From Streptomyces fradiae (lineage in GTDB: Bacteria > Actinomycetota > Actinomycetes > Streptomycetales > Streptomycetaceae), in the NCBI RefSeq assembly GCF_041270065.1, contig NZ_CP065958.1, positions 682,001 through 746,000 of the forward strand: a stretch of DNA of 64,000 nucleotides. The letters run 5' to 3'. Under the pieces are notes generated by a model, which worked only from the letters and a program-made list of their open reading frames with translations, had not been told where the DNA came from and made no database searches. The position numbers and the translations under genes were made by a program. Positions 25,078 to 33,985 of this stretch are shown in pieces (position 1 is the stretch's first letter; each line of letters opens with the position of its first letter).

Positions 25078-25815
25078 ATGGCAGAGCTCGTCTATCGGCC
25101 GGTCATCGGCGTCGCCAAGACCATGTTCAAGGCGCTGGACCTGAAGATCGACACCCAGGGGTCGCAGCACATCCCCCGCCAGGGCGGCGCGGTGCTCGTG
25201 AGCAATCACATCAGCTATCTGGACTTCATCTTCACCGGTCTGGCCGCGCTGCCGCAGAAGCGTCTGGTGCGCTTCATGGCGAAGGAGTCGGTGTTCCGGC
25301 ACAAGGTGTCGGGGCCGCTGATGCGCTCGATGAAGCACATCCCGGTGGACCGCTCGCAGGGCGAGCACGCCTACCAGCACGCGCTGAGCGCGCTGCGCTC
25401 GGGCGAGCTCGTGGGTGTCTTCCCCGAGGCGACCATCTCGCAGTCGTTCACGCTGAAGAGCTTCAAGTCGGGTGCGGCGCGCCTCGCGCAGGAGGCCGGT
25501 GTGCCGCTGATCCCGATGGCGCTGTGGGGCACCCAGCGGGTGTGGACCAAGGGCCGGCCGCGGAACTTCAAGCGCAGCCACATCCCGATCACCATCCGGG
25601 TCGGCGAGCCGGTGGAGGCGCCGGCCGACCAGTACGCGGGCGCGATCACCCGGCGGCTGCGGGAGCGGGTGCAGGAGCTCCTTGAGGCGGCGCAGCGGGC
25701 CTACCCGGTGCGCCCCAAGGACGCGGGCGACACCTGGTGGGTGCCCGCGCACCTCGGGGGCACGGCGCCGACGCCGGAGGAGCTGAAGGCCGCGGAGCGC
25801 CGCGAGCAGCAGTAG
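25078..25815 (+). CDS. 1-acyl-sn-glycerol-3-phosphate acyltransferase (PlsC family)
   Basis: A 245-residue acyltransferase. Motif I NHISYLDF has His44 and Asp49 (HX4D), motif III is FPEATIS at about 115-121, and motif IV is PLIPMALWG. These enzymes transfer an acyl group to lysophosphatidate on the cytoplasmic face of the membrane during phospholipid synthesis. No long membrane segment is present, so it is probably peripheral. The Lys/Glu-rich C-terminal 50 residues lie outside the conserved domain. The ATG at 25078 matches the start of the conserved region. Confidence 0.88.
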   Translation: MAELVYRPVIGVAKTMFKALDLKIDTQGSQHIPRQGGAVLVSNHISYLDFIFTGLAALPQKRLVRFMAKESVFRHKVSGPLMRSMKHIPVDRSQGEHAYQHALSALRSGELVGVFPEATISQSFTLKSFKSGAARLAQEAGVPLIPMALWGTQRVWTKGRPRNFKRSHIPITIRVGEPVEAPADQYAGAITRRLRERVQELLEAAQRAYPVRPKDAGDTWWVPAHLGGTAPTPEELKAAERREQQ

Positions 25816-25851
25816 CCCCCGGGGCGCGCCCTCAGCGGCTCACCAGCAGGC

Positions 25852-26544
25852 TCACTCGGGGTCGCGGACGGTGATCCGGGCCCCGGGGCTGACCTTCACG
25901 AGCAGCTCGGCGAGTTCGTCGCCGGCCGCGCGGAGCTCGTCGACGGTCATCGGCGCGAGCGATTCCAGCAGGAAGAGCGCGTCGGTGGTGTCGTCGTCGA
26001 TGCGGGTGCGCGGGCCCTGGCGCCAGTTCCAGCGACGGCAGGTGACGCCCGCCTCGTCGCACCAGACGACCTCGCCCGTCTCGGGGTGCTCGACGGTCTG
26101 CTCGCCGCCGGAGACGGTGACGAACTCCTCCTCGCCGGTGGCCCGGATCAGCCGCATGCCGCCCTGGATCCGGTTCAGGTCCTCGCCGCCGACCGGGATC
26201 AGATGGGCGACGCTGATCGCGTTGTAGGCGTCGACGAGCCGGTTGATCCGCGGCAGTCCGCCGTCCGCGAGGGCGCGCTTGGCGAGCGCCTCGGCGGAGT
26301 TGCGGGTACGGGAGGGCTTGGCGCCGAAGGCCGTGTACGCGGCGCGCCAGGCGGCCACGTGCGGGTCCTGGTCCGGGGTGCGCCCGTCGAGCCGCGCCGC
26401 GAGCCGCCGGGCGGCGTCGTCGAGCAGGGCCGAACTGGTCGCGTCGCTGGGCCCGTTGACCAGTCCGTGGGCCTCGACGGCGAGGTGGGTGAAGCCGGGC
26501 ACGAGGGTGCGGACCTCGTCGGAGACGGTGAGCGTCAGGGTCAT
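25852..26544 (-). CDS. B3/B4 tRNA-synthetase-editing-like domain protein
   Basis: A 230-residue protein of the stand-alone B3/B4 domain family, related to the editing domain of phenylalanyl-tRNA synthetase beta. Typical segments are AWRAAYTAFGAKPSRTRNSAEALAKRAL (given here only as the region at residues 66-93), PRINRLVDAYNAISV and LIPVGGEDL. A possible role is hydrolysis of misacylated aminoacyl-tRNA. It overlaps the upstream transglutaminase-like gene by four bases (ATGA), indicating translational coupling. Confidence 0.8.
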   Translation of the reverse strand: MTLTLTVSDEVRTLVPGFTHLAVEAHGLVNGPSDATSSALLDDAARRLAARLDGRTPDQDPHVAAWRAAYTAFGAKPSRTRNSAEALAKRALADGGLPRINRLVDAYNAISVAHLIPVGGEDLNRIQGGMRLIRATGEEEFVTVSGGEQTVEHPETGEVVWCDEAGVTCRRWNWRQGPRTRIDDDTTDALFLLESLAPMTVDELRAAGDELAELLVKVSPGARITVRDPE

Positions 26545-27158
26545 GATCCGCCGTTCGGGGTCGGGAGTGCGGTGGGGAAGATCGTCCAGAGGTGGGGCCG
26601 GTCGGCGGCCGCCTGCAGGGCGTCCAGCACGACCGGATGAGGTCCAGCATAAAGCACTGGGTAGTCCACTTCACTGAACTCCGCCCGCACGGGCCAGGCC
26701 AGCCGCTCCTCATCGAGGGAGAACCGCGCGTCCACCCCGGGCTTGTTGCCCCGCGGATCCAGCCGGGACCACCGGGACCGCCCGGGCAGCAGGACGGCGA
26801 CGAGGCCGTGCACCATCGGGTCGACGCCGTCCTCGGTCAGCCGCTGGTAGCAGAAGGCCGTGGGGACGCCCCGGGCGCGCAGGAGCGCGGCGAGGGCGTG
26901 CGACTTGGAGACACAGATGCCGTTGCGGGTGGCGAGGACCTCGGAGGCGCGCCAGGGGACCCTCGGGTCTCCGGAGTCGGCGGAGTGCGGGATGGTGTCG
27001 CGGATGAACTCGTAGGCGGCTTCGGCGTATGAGTATGCGTCGGGGCGCTCCACCCAGAGCCGGTCGGCGGTCTCCCGTACCAGCGGGTGGGCGTGGTCGA
27101 CCGCCTCGTCGGCGGCCAGGTAAGCAGAGATGTCAGGGTTCTGCTGGATGAGCTCCAT
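26541..27158 (-). CDS. Transglutaminase-like domain protein
   Basis: A 205-residue protein with a transglutaminase-like cysteine protease fold. The catalytic triad is visible as Cys in RNGICVSKSHALAALLRARG, His in MVHGLVAVLL and Asp in SRLDPRGNKP. No signal peptide is seen, so it probably acts in the cytoplasm as a peptidase or amide hydrolase. The ATG at 27158 follows a small gap after the threonine aldolase terminator. It is coupled to the downstream B3/4-domain gene by a four-base overlap. Confidence 0.82.
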   Translation of the reverse strand: MELIQQNPDISAYLAADEAVDHAHPLVRETADRLWVERPDAYSYAEAAYEFIRDTIPHSADSGDPRVPWRASEVLATRNGICVSKSHALAALLRARGVPTAFCYQRLTEDGVDPMVHGLVAVLLPGRSRWSRLDPRGNKPGVDARFSLDEERLAWPVRAEFSEVDYPVLYAGPHPVVLDALQAAADRPHLWTIFPTALPTPNGGS

Positions 27159-27182
27159 GCGTCGCGAGCATAGGAATGCGGC

Positions 27183-27210
27183 CGGACGGAAGTCAATGAC
27201 TTTCCATCCG
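27183..27210 (-). terminator. Hairpin terminator after the threonine aldolase operon
   Basis: CGGACGGAAGTC pairs with GACTTTCCATCCG apart from one wobble and one bulge, with a three-base loop. It lies 35 bp past the aldolase stop codon. Confidence 0.6.
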
Positions 27211-27244
27211 ACCGCATATCCATGCAGCGTCGCGCCAGGGACGG

Positions 27245-28336
27245 CTAGCGCGACATCTCTTCCTTCAGCGCCTGGAGGAAGGCGTCGACGTCGTCCTCCG
27301 TGGTGTCGAAGGAGCACATCCAGCGGACGTCGCCGGCCGCCTCGTCCCAGAAGTAGAAGCGGAAACGCTCCTGCAGGCGTCGGCTGACCTCGTGCGGGAG
27401 CCGGGCGAAGACCGCGTTGGCCTGCACCGGGTAGAGGATCTCCACGCCGTCCACGCCCCGCACGCCGGCCGCGAGGCGCTGGGCCATCGCGTTGGCGTGA
27501 CTGGCGTTGCGCAGCCACAGGTCCTTGGCGAGCAGCGCCTCCAACTGGACCGACACGAAGCGCATCTTGGAGGCGAGCTGCATGGACAGCTTGCGCAGGT
27601 GCTTCATGTGGCTGACCGCGTCCGGGTTGAGGACGACCACGGCCTCGCCGAACATCATGCCGTTCTTGGTGCCGCCGTACGAGAGGACGTCGACGCCGAC
27701 CGCGTTGGTGAACGCGCGCATCGGCACGTTCAGGGACGCGGCCGCGTTGGCTATCCGGGCGCCGTCGAGGTGGACCTTCATGCCCTTGGCGTGGGCGTGC
27801 TCCACGATCGCGCGGATCTCCTCGACCGTGTAGACGGTGCCGAGCTCGGTGTTCTGGGTGATCGAGACGACCTGCGGCATCGCCCGGTGCTCGTCCTCCC
27901 AGCCCCAGGCCTGCCGGTCGATCAGCTCGGGGGTGAGCTTGCCGTCCGGGGTGGGCACGGTGAGCAGCTTGAGGCCGCCCATCCGCTCGGGTGCGCCGCC
28001 CTCGTCCACGTTGATGTGCGCGGACTCGGCGCAGATCACCGCGCCCCAGCGGTCGGTGAGCGCCTGCAGCGCGGTCACGTTGGCCCCGGTCCCGTTGAAG
28101 ACGGGGAACGCCTCGGCCGTGGGGCCGAAGTGGCTGTGCATGATCCGCTGCAGATGATCGGTGTACTGGTCCTCGCCGTAGGCGACCTGGTGGCCGCCGT
28201 TGGCGAGGGCGATGGCCGCGAGGACCTCCGGATGGACTCCGGCGTAGTTGTCGCTGGCGAAGCCGCGGACCGAGGGGTCGTGGTGACGACGGGCATCGGT
28301 CCGCGAGGCCGCGGTCAGGGCTTGGGGGTCAGCCAC
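27245..28336 (-). CDS. Low-specificity threonine aldolase/beta-eliminating lyase
   Basis: A 363-residue PLP enzyme of fold type I. The cofactor Lys224 sits in SYGGTKNGMMFG, the PLP-stacking region is NGTGANVTALQAL with the following SAHINVDEGGAPE, and the Asp of HLDGARIANA binds the pyridine nitrogen. The enzyme should cleave beta-hydroxy amino acids such as threonine to glycine and acetaldehyde. The GTG at 28336 lies within the end of the SDR gene, a 22-bp overlap, so the three genes DUF6421-SDR-aldolase form one operon. Confidence 0.87.
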   Translation of the reverse strand: MADPQALTAASRTDARRHHDPSVRGFASDNYAGVHPEVLAAIALANGGHQVAYGEDQYTDHLQRIMHSHFGPTAEAFPVFNGTGANVTALQALTDRWGAVICAESAHINVDEGGAPERMGGLKLLTVPTPDGKLTPELIDRQAWGWEDEHRAMPQVVSITQNTELGTVYTVEEIRAIVEHAHAKGMKVHLDGARIANAAASLNVPMRAFTNAVGVDVLSYGGTKNGMMFGEAVVVLNPDAVSHMKHLRKLSMQLASKMRFVSVQLEALLAKDLWLRNASHANAMAQRLAAGVRGVDGVEILYPVQANAVFARLPHEVSRRLQERFRFYFWDEAAGDVRWMCSFDTTEDDVDAFLQALKEEMSR

Positions 28337-29076
28337 AGGCGCTGTCCATTCACTTCCTGTGCGGGCCGGTCCCAGAGTCCGGCGACGGCGTCGGCCAGTT
28401 CCTTGACGTCGGTGAAGCCCGCGAACTTCGCATTGGGGCGCTCCGCGCGCATCGCGTCGTGCACCAGTGCCTTGATCACCAGGATCGCAGCGGCCGCCTG
28501 CGGCCCCTCGTCGCCCCCCAGTTTGCGGAAGGAGTCCGCCATGGCGAGCGTCCAGGCCTCGGCCGCGGCCTTGCCGGCGTTGTACGCGGCGTTGTTGGCC
28601 TGCGGCTTGTGCGCGCCGACCTGGCTGATCAGCGCGTAGCGGCCGCGGCCGCCGCTGCGCAGCAGTCCGTCGTGGAAGGCGAGCGAGGTGTGCTGGACCG
28701 TGCGGATCAGGAGCTTCTCCAGGAAGTCCCAGTCCTTGAGGTCGGTCTCGGCGAAGGAGGGCGCGCCGCGCCAGCCGCCGACGAGGTGGACCAGGCCGTC
28801 GACCCGGCCGAACTCCTTCTCGGTCTTGGCGGCCCACTCTCGGGTGGCCTCCAGATCGAGCAGGTCGACCGTGTCGCCGGTGACCGTGGCGCCGCCGTGG
28901 GCGTAGCGGGCGGCGTCGACGGCCTCGGCGAGCCGCGCCGGGTCGGCGTCGGAGGCGACCACGGTCGCGCCCGCCTCGGCGAGCCGCAGCAGGGTCGCGC
29001 GGCCGGCCGGGCCGGCCGCGCCGGCGACCGCGATGACGGCGCCGTCGAGCGGCCCACCGTTTCCGTTGGCGTTCAT
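28315..29076 (-). CDS. SDR family oxidoreductase
   Basis: A 253-residue short-chain dehydrogenase/reductase-like protein. The cofactor loop is AVAGAAGPAGRATLLRLAEAG (residues 15-35), a variant of TGxxxGxG in which the first residues are changed. The catalytic region has SQVGAHKPQANNAAYNAGKAA, giving Ser, Tyr and Lys at expected spacing. An acidic residue after strand 2 (ASDADPARLA) suggests NAD. A GGAGGAG sequence precedes the ATG at 29076. It is the middle gene of the DUF6421 operon. Confidence 0.84.
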   Translation of the reverse strand: MNANGNGGPLDGAVIAVAGAAGPAGRATLLRLAEAGATVVASDADPARLAEAVDAARYAHGGATVTGDTVDLLDLEATREWAAKTEKEFGRVDGLVHLVGGWRGAPSFAETDLKDWDFLEKLLIRTVQHTSLAFHDGLLRSGGRGRYALISQVGAHKPQANNAAYNAGKAAAEAWTLAMADSFRKLGGDEGPQAAAAILVIKALVHDAMRAERPNAKFAGFTDVKELADAVAGLWDRPAQEVNGQRLWLTPKP

Positions 29077-29108
29077 GGACGACTCCTCCGTGAGCTCCGT
29101 ACCGTCGG

Positions 29109-30509
29109 TCACGCGGCGGCCCGCTCGGGCATGTCCGCGGCGGTGATGCCCTTGGTGTCGGCGATCACGCCCTTCATCTTCTTGGAGAGTGCCTCAAAGA
29201 ACATGCTGAGCGGAAACTCGTCCGGAAGCACGTCGTCGACGAGCTTGCGCGGCGGGAGGGAGACGTCGAGGGCGTCGGGGCCCTTGGCCCACTTGGAGCC
29301 CGGGTGCGGGGCGAGGTAGGTGGAGACCAGCTCGTACGCCTTGAACCAGTGCACCAGCTTGGGGCGGTCGATGCCGTCGCGGTAGAGGGTCTCGATCTCG
29401 CCGCAGAGCTGGTTGGTGACCTCGGGAGCGCGCTGCCAGTCGATGGTCAGCGTGTTGTCGGTCCAACGCACCACGTCGTGCTTGTGGAGGTAGGCGAAGA
29501 GCAGCTGACCGCCGAGGCCGTCGTAGTTGCGGGTGCGGTCGCCGGTGAGCGGGAAGCGGAACATCCGGTCGAAGAGCACCGCGTACTGCACGTCACGGCC
29601 GTGCTCGTTGCCCTCGGCCTCCAGCTGCACCGACGCCTTGAACGCGGTCAGGTCGCAGCGCAGCTCCTCCAGGCCGTACATCCAGAACGGCTGGCGCTGC
29701 TTGATCATGAACGGGTCGAAGGGCAGGTCACCGCGGCTGTGGGCGCGGTCGTGGACCAGGTCCCACAGGGCGAAGGCCTGCTCGCAGCGCTTCTGGTCGC
29801 CGAGCATGGCGGCGATGTCCTCGGGGAGCTCCAGGCCGAGGGTGTCGACGGCGGCCTCGGTCACCTTGCGGAAGCGCGCGGCCTCGCGGTCGCAGAAGAT
29901 GCCACCCCAGGTGAAGCGCTCCGGGACCTCGCGGACGGCGACGGTCTCCGGGAAGAGGACGGCCGAGTTGGTGTCGTACCCGGCGGTGAAGTCCTCGAAG
30001 GTGATGCCGATGTAGCCCGGGTTGTCGAAGCGGGCGGCCTCCAGCTCGGAGAGCCACTCCGGCCACACCATGCGGAGGACGACGGCCTCGAAGTTGCGGT
30101 CCGGGTTGCCGTTCTGCGTGTACATCGGGAAGACGACGAGGTGCTGCAGCCCGTCCCGCCGGTCGGCGGCCGGGTGGAAGGCCAGCAGCGCGTCGAGGAA
30201 GTCCGGCACCTCGAAGCCCGCGGCGGCCCACTTGCGCAGGTCGGCGACGAGGGCGCGGTGGTACGCGGCGTCGTGCGGGAGCAGCGGGGAGAGCTGCTCG
30301 ACCGCGGCGACCATGCGCTCGACGGTCTGCTCGGCGAGGGCACGGGCCGGGGCGCCCTCGGCGGCGAAGTCGATGGAGCCGTCCGCGCTCTGCCAGGGGC
30401 GGAGCTCCTCCACGGCATTCTTGAGCTCGGTCCAGGCAGGGTGGTCGACCACCACGGTGTCGGCGGCTATCCCCTCACCGGTCACGTCCTGCACAAGAAT
30501 TTCCGTCAT
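29109..30509 (-). CDS. DUF6421 family protein
   Basis: A 466-residue protein of the uncharacterised DUF6421 family, largely restricted to actinobacteria. It is soluble and acidic, with no signal peptide or membrane segment and no catalytic motif that I can name. Conserved-looking stretches include FPMYTQNGNPDRNFEAVVLR, DLVHDRAHSRGDLPFDPFMI and GLGGQLLFAYLHKHDVVRWT; the second has His/Asp residues that could bind metal. It is the first gene of the operon with the SDR and the threonine aldolase. A palindrome lies upstream. Confidence 0.8.
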   Translation of the reverse strand: MTEILVQDVTGEGIAADTVVVDHPAWTELKNAVEELRPWQSADGSIDFAAEGAPARALAEQTVERMVAAVEQLSPLLPHDAAYHRALVADLRKWAAAGFEVPDFLDALLAFHPAADRRDGLQHLVVFPMYTQNGNPDRNFEAVVLRMVWPEWLSELEAARFDNPGYIGITFEDFTAGYDTNSAVLFPETVAVREVPERFTWGGIFCDREAARFRKVTEAAVDTLGLELPEDIAAMLGDQKRCEQAFALWDLVHDRAHSRGDLPFDPFMIKQRQPFWMYGLEELRCDLTAFKASVQLEAEGNEHGRDVQYAVLFDRMFRFPLTGDRTRNYDGLGGQLLFAYLHKHDVVRWTDNTLTIDWQRAPEVTNQLCGEIETLYRDGIDRPKLVHWFKAYELVSTYLAPHPGSKWAKGPDALDVSLPPRKLVDDVLPDEFPLSMFFEALSKKMKGVIADTKGITAADMPERAAA

Positions 30510-30579
30510 TTCTCTTCCTCCACAGGAGAACCTTGCGTCAACCCACCGTAACCAGGGACGGGCCCGCCTCACAAGGGGA

Positions 30580-30598
30580 GCAGGAAAAATTCTCCTGC
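30580..30598. promoter_or_regulatory. Palindrome upstream of the DUF6421 operon
   Basis: GCAGGA and TCCTGC arms flank an AT-rich centre (AAAATTC), 71 bp upstream of the DUF6421 start. AT-rich DNA is rare here, so this is a good operator candidate. The binding protein is unknown. Confidence 0.55.
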
Positions 30599-30769
30599 CA
30601 CACCCCCGGTGTCACCGCTAATTTTCCTGTCTGGTGGGGTGTGAAGCCGAGAAATGCGGGGTTCCGCGCGCCCGCTTCCCGTTTCGTCCCCAGCTACTAG
30701 GCTGCGCCAAGGAGCCGATCGGCGCCCGGCACGGCCGGGGCTGCGGACCTCGACGGAAGCGAGAAGATC

Positions 30770-31453
30770 TTGAGTTTCCTCACCATCGGTCACCGCGGAG
30801 TCATGGGCGTCGCGCCCGAGAACACCCTGCTCTCCTTCGTCCGGGCCGAGCGGGCCGGCATGGACGCCATCGAACTCGACCTCCACCTCAGCAAGGACGG
30901 CGCGCTCGTCGTCATGCACGACGCCGACGTCGACCGGACCACGGACGGCACCGGACCGATCGCCGGCAAGACGCTCGCGGAGCTGAAGGAGCTCGACGCG
31001 GGCGCCGGGGAGCGGATCCCGGTCTTCGAGGAGGTCCTGGCGGCGGTCCGGGCCCCGCTCCAGGCCGAGATCAAGGACGTCGCGGCGGCCCGGGCGCTGG
31101 CCGAGGTGATCGACGGGCGCGGGCTGACCGGGCGGGTGGAGGTGCTGTCCTTCCACGACGAGGCCCTCGCGGAGATCCGCGGCCTGGTCCCCGGGGTACG
31201 CACCGCGCTGGTCGCCGACCGGGAACAGGACGAGGTGACGGAGCGCGCGCTCGCGGTCGGCGCGGCGGCGCTCGTCCTCAACATCCGGCACGTCACCCTG
31301 CACACCGTCGACAAGGCGCACCGGGCGGGGCTCCGGGTGATCGGCTGGGTGGTGAACAGCCAGGACGATCTGCGGCTCGCCCGGGCCCTGGGCCTCGACG
31401 GCGCCACCACCGACCGCCCGGAGATCCGCAGCACGGGCCGCTTCACGGCCTGA
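30770..31453 (+). CDS. Glycerophosphodiester phosphodiesterase
   Basis: A 227-residue GDPD-family TIM-barrel enzyme. The catalytic signature HRGVMGVAPENTLLSFVRA, the metal site ELDLHLSKDGALVVMHD and the region of QAEIKD are present; His10, Glu and Asp ligands are as expected. It hydrolyses glycerophosphodiesters to glycerol-3-phosphate and an alcohol. There is no signal peptide, so it is cytoplasmic (UgpQ-like). The TTG at 30770 with a GGAAG ribosome binding site is the likely start, because the conserved region begins five residues later. It diverges from the DUF6421 operon. Confidence 0.9.
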   Translation: MSFLTIGHRGVMGVAPENTLLSFVRAERAGMDAIELDLHLSKDGALVVMHDADVDRTTDGTGPIAGKTLAELKELDAGAGERIPVFEEVLAAVRAPLQAEIKDVAAARALAEVIDGRGLTGRVEVLSFHDEALAEIRGLVPGVRTALVADREQDEVTERALAVGAAALVLNIRHVTLHTVDKAHRAGLRVIGWVVNSQDDLRLARALGLDGATTDRPEIRSTGRFTA

Positions 31454-31500
31454 GCGCGGCCGCCGGGCCGTGACGCTGGGCCGGGGCGCCGGGGCGCGGC

Positions 31501-32055
31501 TCAGCCGAGAGGCTTCACCAGGAGCTCGAACTCCAGGTCGTCGCGCTGCGGCACGCCGAAGCGCTCGTCGCCGTACGGGAAGGGGGTCATCCGGCCCGTA
31601 CGGCGGTAGCCGCGCCGCTCGTACCAGGCGATCAGCTCCTCGCGCACCGAGATCACCGTCATGTGCATCTCGCGCACGTCCCACAGCTCGCGCACCCGGC
31701 GCTCGGCCTCGGTGATGATCTGCCGGCCGAGACCGGCACCCTGGAGCTCGGGGCTGACCGCGAACATGCCGAAGTAGGCGGCCTCGCCGCGGTGTTCCAG
31801 CTGGCAGCAGGCGACGATCACGCCGTCCCGTTCCACCACCATCAGCCGGCTGCCGGCCGTGGTGATGACCGCCGCGACACCCTCGGCGTCCGTGCGCTGC
31901 CCCTGCAGGATGTCCGCCTCGGTGGTCCAGCCGGCCCGGCTGGAGTCGCCCCGGTAGGCCGACTCGACGAGCGGGACGAGGGCTGGCACGTCGTCCAGGA
32001 CGGCGTCGCGGTAGGTCACGGGGGCGGCGGTCAGCCGGGGCGCGGCGGTGTCCAT
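31501..32055 (-). CDS. GNAT family N-acetyltransferase
   Basis: A 184-residue acetyl-CoA-dependent acetyltransferase. The GNAT core has motif A MFAVSPELQGAGLGRQIITE, with the pyrophosphate loop QGAGLG, and motif B with AWYERRGYRRTGR. The N-terminal residues 15-60 give the substrate side. The start is the ATG at 32055, within the usual length of single-domain GNATs. The acetyl acceptor is unknown. It converges with the phosphodiesterase gene. Confidence 0.86.
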   Translation of the reverse strand: MDTAAPRLTAAPVTYRDAVLDDVPALVPLVESAYRGDSSRAGWTTEADILQGQRTDAEGVAAVITTAGSRLMVVERDGVIVACCQLEHRGEAAYFGMFAVSPELQGAGLGRQIITEAERRVRELWDVREMHMTVISVREELIAWYERRGYRRTGRMTPFPYGDERFGVPQRDDLEFELLVKPLG

Positions 32056-32269
32056 GGTGTGCGGGTCTCCCCTCGGGCGCGGACGATCGACGGACGCGAT
32101 CGCTCCCGAGCCTAGGCCATTGGCTTGTGGATCTCGGCCGGTCCGCGACGCCTGGCGCGCGCCCCCGCACTCCCCCTCGTACACCCGTGCGCGCCCGTAC
32201 GCCCGCGTGACCGTGCGGACCGGCGGGCATGCACGGAGCGTCGGGACCGCGAGGAGGGGGGTGTGCGGC

Positions 32270-32854
32270 GTGCACGGACCGGCGTTGTCCGGGTGGCTGC
32301 TCGTGGCGCTGTGCGCGGCCAGCGGGGCGTACTGCCTGCTGCGGATGCGGGCGGGCGGGGCGGCTGAGCGGGGTGCGGCCGGGAGCGAGGCCGTGATGGG
32401 CTTCGGCATGGCCGCGATGGCCCTGCCGGCCGCGGTGCTCACCCCGCCGGAGTGGAGCTGGGTGCTGTACGCGGGGGTGTTCGGCCTCGCCGCGCTGCAC
32501 GGGCTCGTCGCGGCGGTGCGCCACGGCGGGCACCATCTGCACCATCTGGTGGGCTCGCTCGCGATGGTCTACATGGCGCTCGCGATGGCCGCGGCCCCCG
32601 TCGGGGCGGGCGGGCACGCGGGGCACGGCGCGGCGGCCGGCGCGACCGGCGGCATACCCGTGCTCACGGGGGTGCTGCTCGCCTATTACGGGGTGTACGT
32701 GCTGCGTTCGGGCGCCCGGCTGGTGCCGGCGGCCGCCGCCACGGGGGCGGTGCGCATGCGGACCGGCATCGCGGGCACCGCCGCCGGGGAACTGACGCTG
32801 GTGTGCCGGTTGTCGATGGGGCTCGCGATGCTGGCGATGCTGCTCGCGCTCTGA
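32270..32854 (+). CDS. DUF5134 integral membrane protein
   Basis: A 194-residue membrane protein with about five hydrophobic helices and His-rich loops (RHGGHHLHHLVG and GGHAGHGAAAG), features of DUF5134 proteins. The His clusters could bind a metal such as copper, but this is inference. The GTG at 32270 gives the usual VHGPALSGWLL beginning; a GTG nine bases upstream is an alternative closer to the AGGAGG. It precedes an M56 peptidase and a PAP2 phosphatase on the same strand. Confidence 0.7.
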   Translation: MHGPALSGWLLVALCAASGAYCLLRMRAGGAAERGAAGSEAVMGFGMAAMALPAAVLTPPEWSWVLYAGVFGLAALHGLVAAVRHGGHHLHHLVGSLAMVYMALAMAAAPVGAGGHAGHGAAAGATGGIPVLTGVLLAYYGVYVLRSGARLVPAAAATGAVRMRTGIAGTAAGELTLVCRLSMGLAMLAMLLAL

Positions 32855-32941
32855 CCTCGGGGGGCGAATCAAACCGTGGCGTGCGTCACTTGCTGCGCGA
32901 GGCCATACCCCGGCCTGGTACCGCACTCATAGGCTGACGTC

Positions 32942-33880
32942 ATGTTGGTCTCCCTCGCGCTGCTCGTGCTCGGCGTCCTGACCGCCGTCGTCGCCCCGCG
33001 ACTTCTCGCGCGGGCCGACTGGGTGGAACGGGAACCCGTGGTGGCGCTGTGGGTGTGGCAGTGCGTGGTGGCCGGCGTGCTGCTGAGCTTCGCGCTGTCC
33101 ATGACGTTCAGCGCGTCGGCGGCCTGGCAGGAGGTGCGCGGCCAGGTCTTCGCGCCCGCGCCGCGTGCCGTCATCGAGGCGTACGAGCTGGGGACGGACG
33201 GCCCGTGGTCGGCGGCGCTCGCCGTGGTCCTCGCGGCCGGCGGGCTGTGGACCGGGGCGATGCTGGGCCGCGAGATCGGCCGGGCGCGGGCCCGCCGCAG
33301 GCAGCGCCGTGCCGAACTGCTCGTCCGGGCGCCGCTGTTGCCCGGCGAGGAGCCCTCGGGCGGCGCCCGGCTCGTGGTCCTGGAGGGCGAGCGGTCGGAC
33401 GCCTGGTGGCTGCCCGGCGGGACGCCGCGGCTGGTCATCACCACGGCCGCGCTGCGCCGGCTCAAGGGCCGGCAGCTGGACGCGGTGCTCGCGCACGAGC
33501 AGGGACACGCCCGGGCGCGGCACGACTGGCTGCTGCACTGCGCGGCGGCGCTCGCGGACGGTTTCCCGGGCGTGCCGGTCTTCGCGGCCTTCCGCGGCGA
33601 GATGCACCGTCTGGTGGAGCTGGCGGCCGACGATGTCGCCTCGCGCCGTTTCGGGCGGCTCACGGTGGCCCTGGCCCTGGTGGAACTCAACGAGGACCGC
33701 GGCGTGTTCGGCCCCGGCACAGCGCCGGACGCCGGGCTTCCGGAGCGGGTGAACCGGCTGCTCAGCGCCACTCCGCGGCTGACCGCGGGCCGCCGGCTGC
33801 GGCTCACGGCCGCGGCGTCGCTCGTCCCGGTGGTCCCAGTGCTGGTGGCCTTCGTGCCGGCGCTGCGCGCCCTCGGCTGA
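32942..33880 (+). CDS. M56 family (BlaR1-type) membrane metallopeptidase
   Basis: A 312-residue membrane zinc protease. The HEXXH motif is HEQGH (residues 185-189) and the third-ligand region is ELAADDVASR. Hydrophobic segments at about 2-20, 35-58, 90-110 and near the C-terminus (about 280-308) hold it in the membrane. In relatives the protease cleaves a BlaI/MecI-type repressor; no such repressor gene is adjacent here. There is no C-terminal penicillin-binding sensor, so it is not a beta-lactam receptor of the classical type. Confidence 0.82.
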   Translation: MLVSLALLVLGVLTAVVAPRLLARADWVEREPVVALWVWQCVVAGVLLSFALSMTFSASAAWQEVRGQVFAPAPRAVIEAYELGTDGPWSAALAVVLAAGGLWTGAMLGREIGRARARRRQRRAELLVRAPLLPGEEPSGGARLVVLEGERSDAWWLPGGTPRLVITTAALRRLKGRQLDAVLAHEQGHARARHDWLLHCAAALADGFPGVPVFAAFRGEMHRLVELAADDVASRRFGRLTVALALVELNEDRGVFGPGTAPDAGLPERVNRLLSATPRLTAGRRLRLTAAASLVPVVPVLVAFVPALRALG

Positions 33881-33985
33881 CCGCTGTCCACAGTCCCCTG
33901 TCCCCGGTCCGCGACCGACCGCCGTGTACGACGCGGCCGACCCCGCGCGCACGCCGCCGGCCCGCCGTCGGGCAGGATGCGGGCC

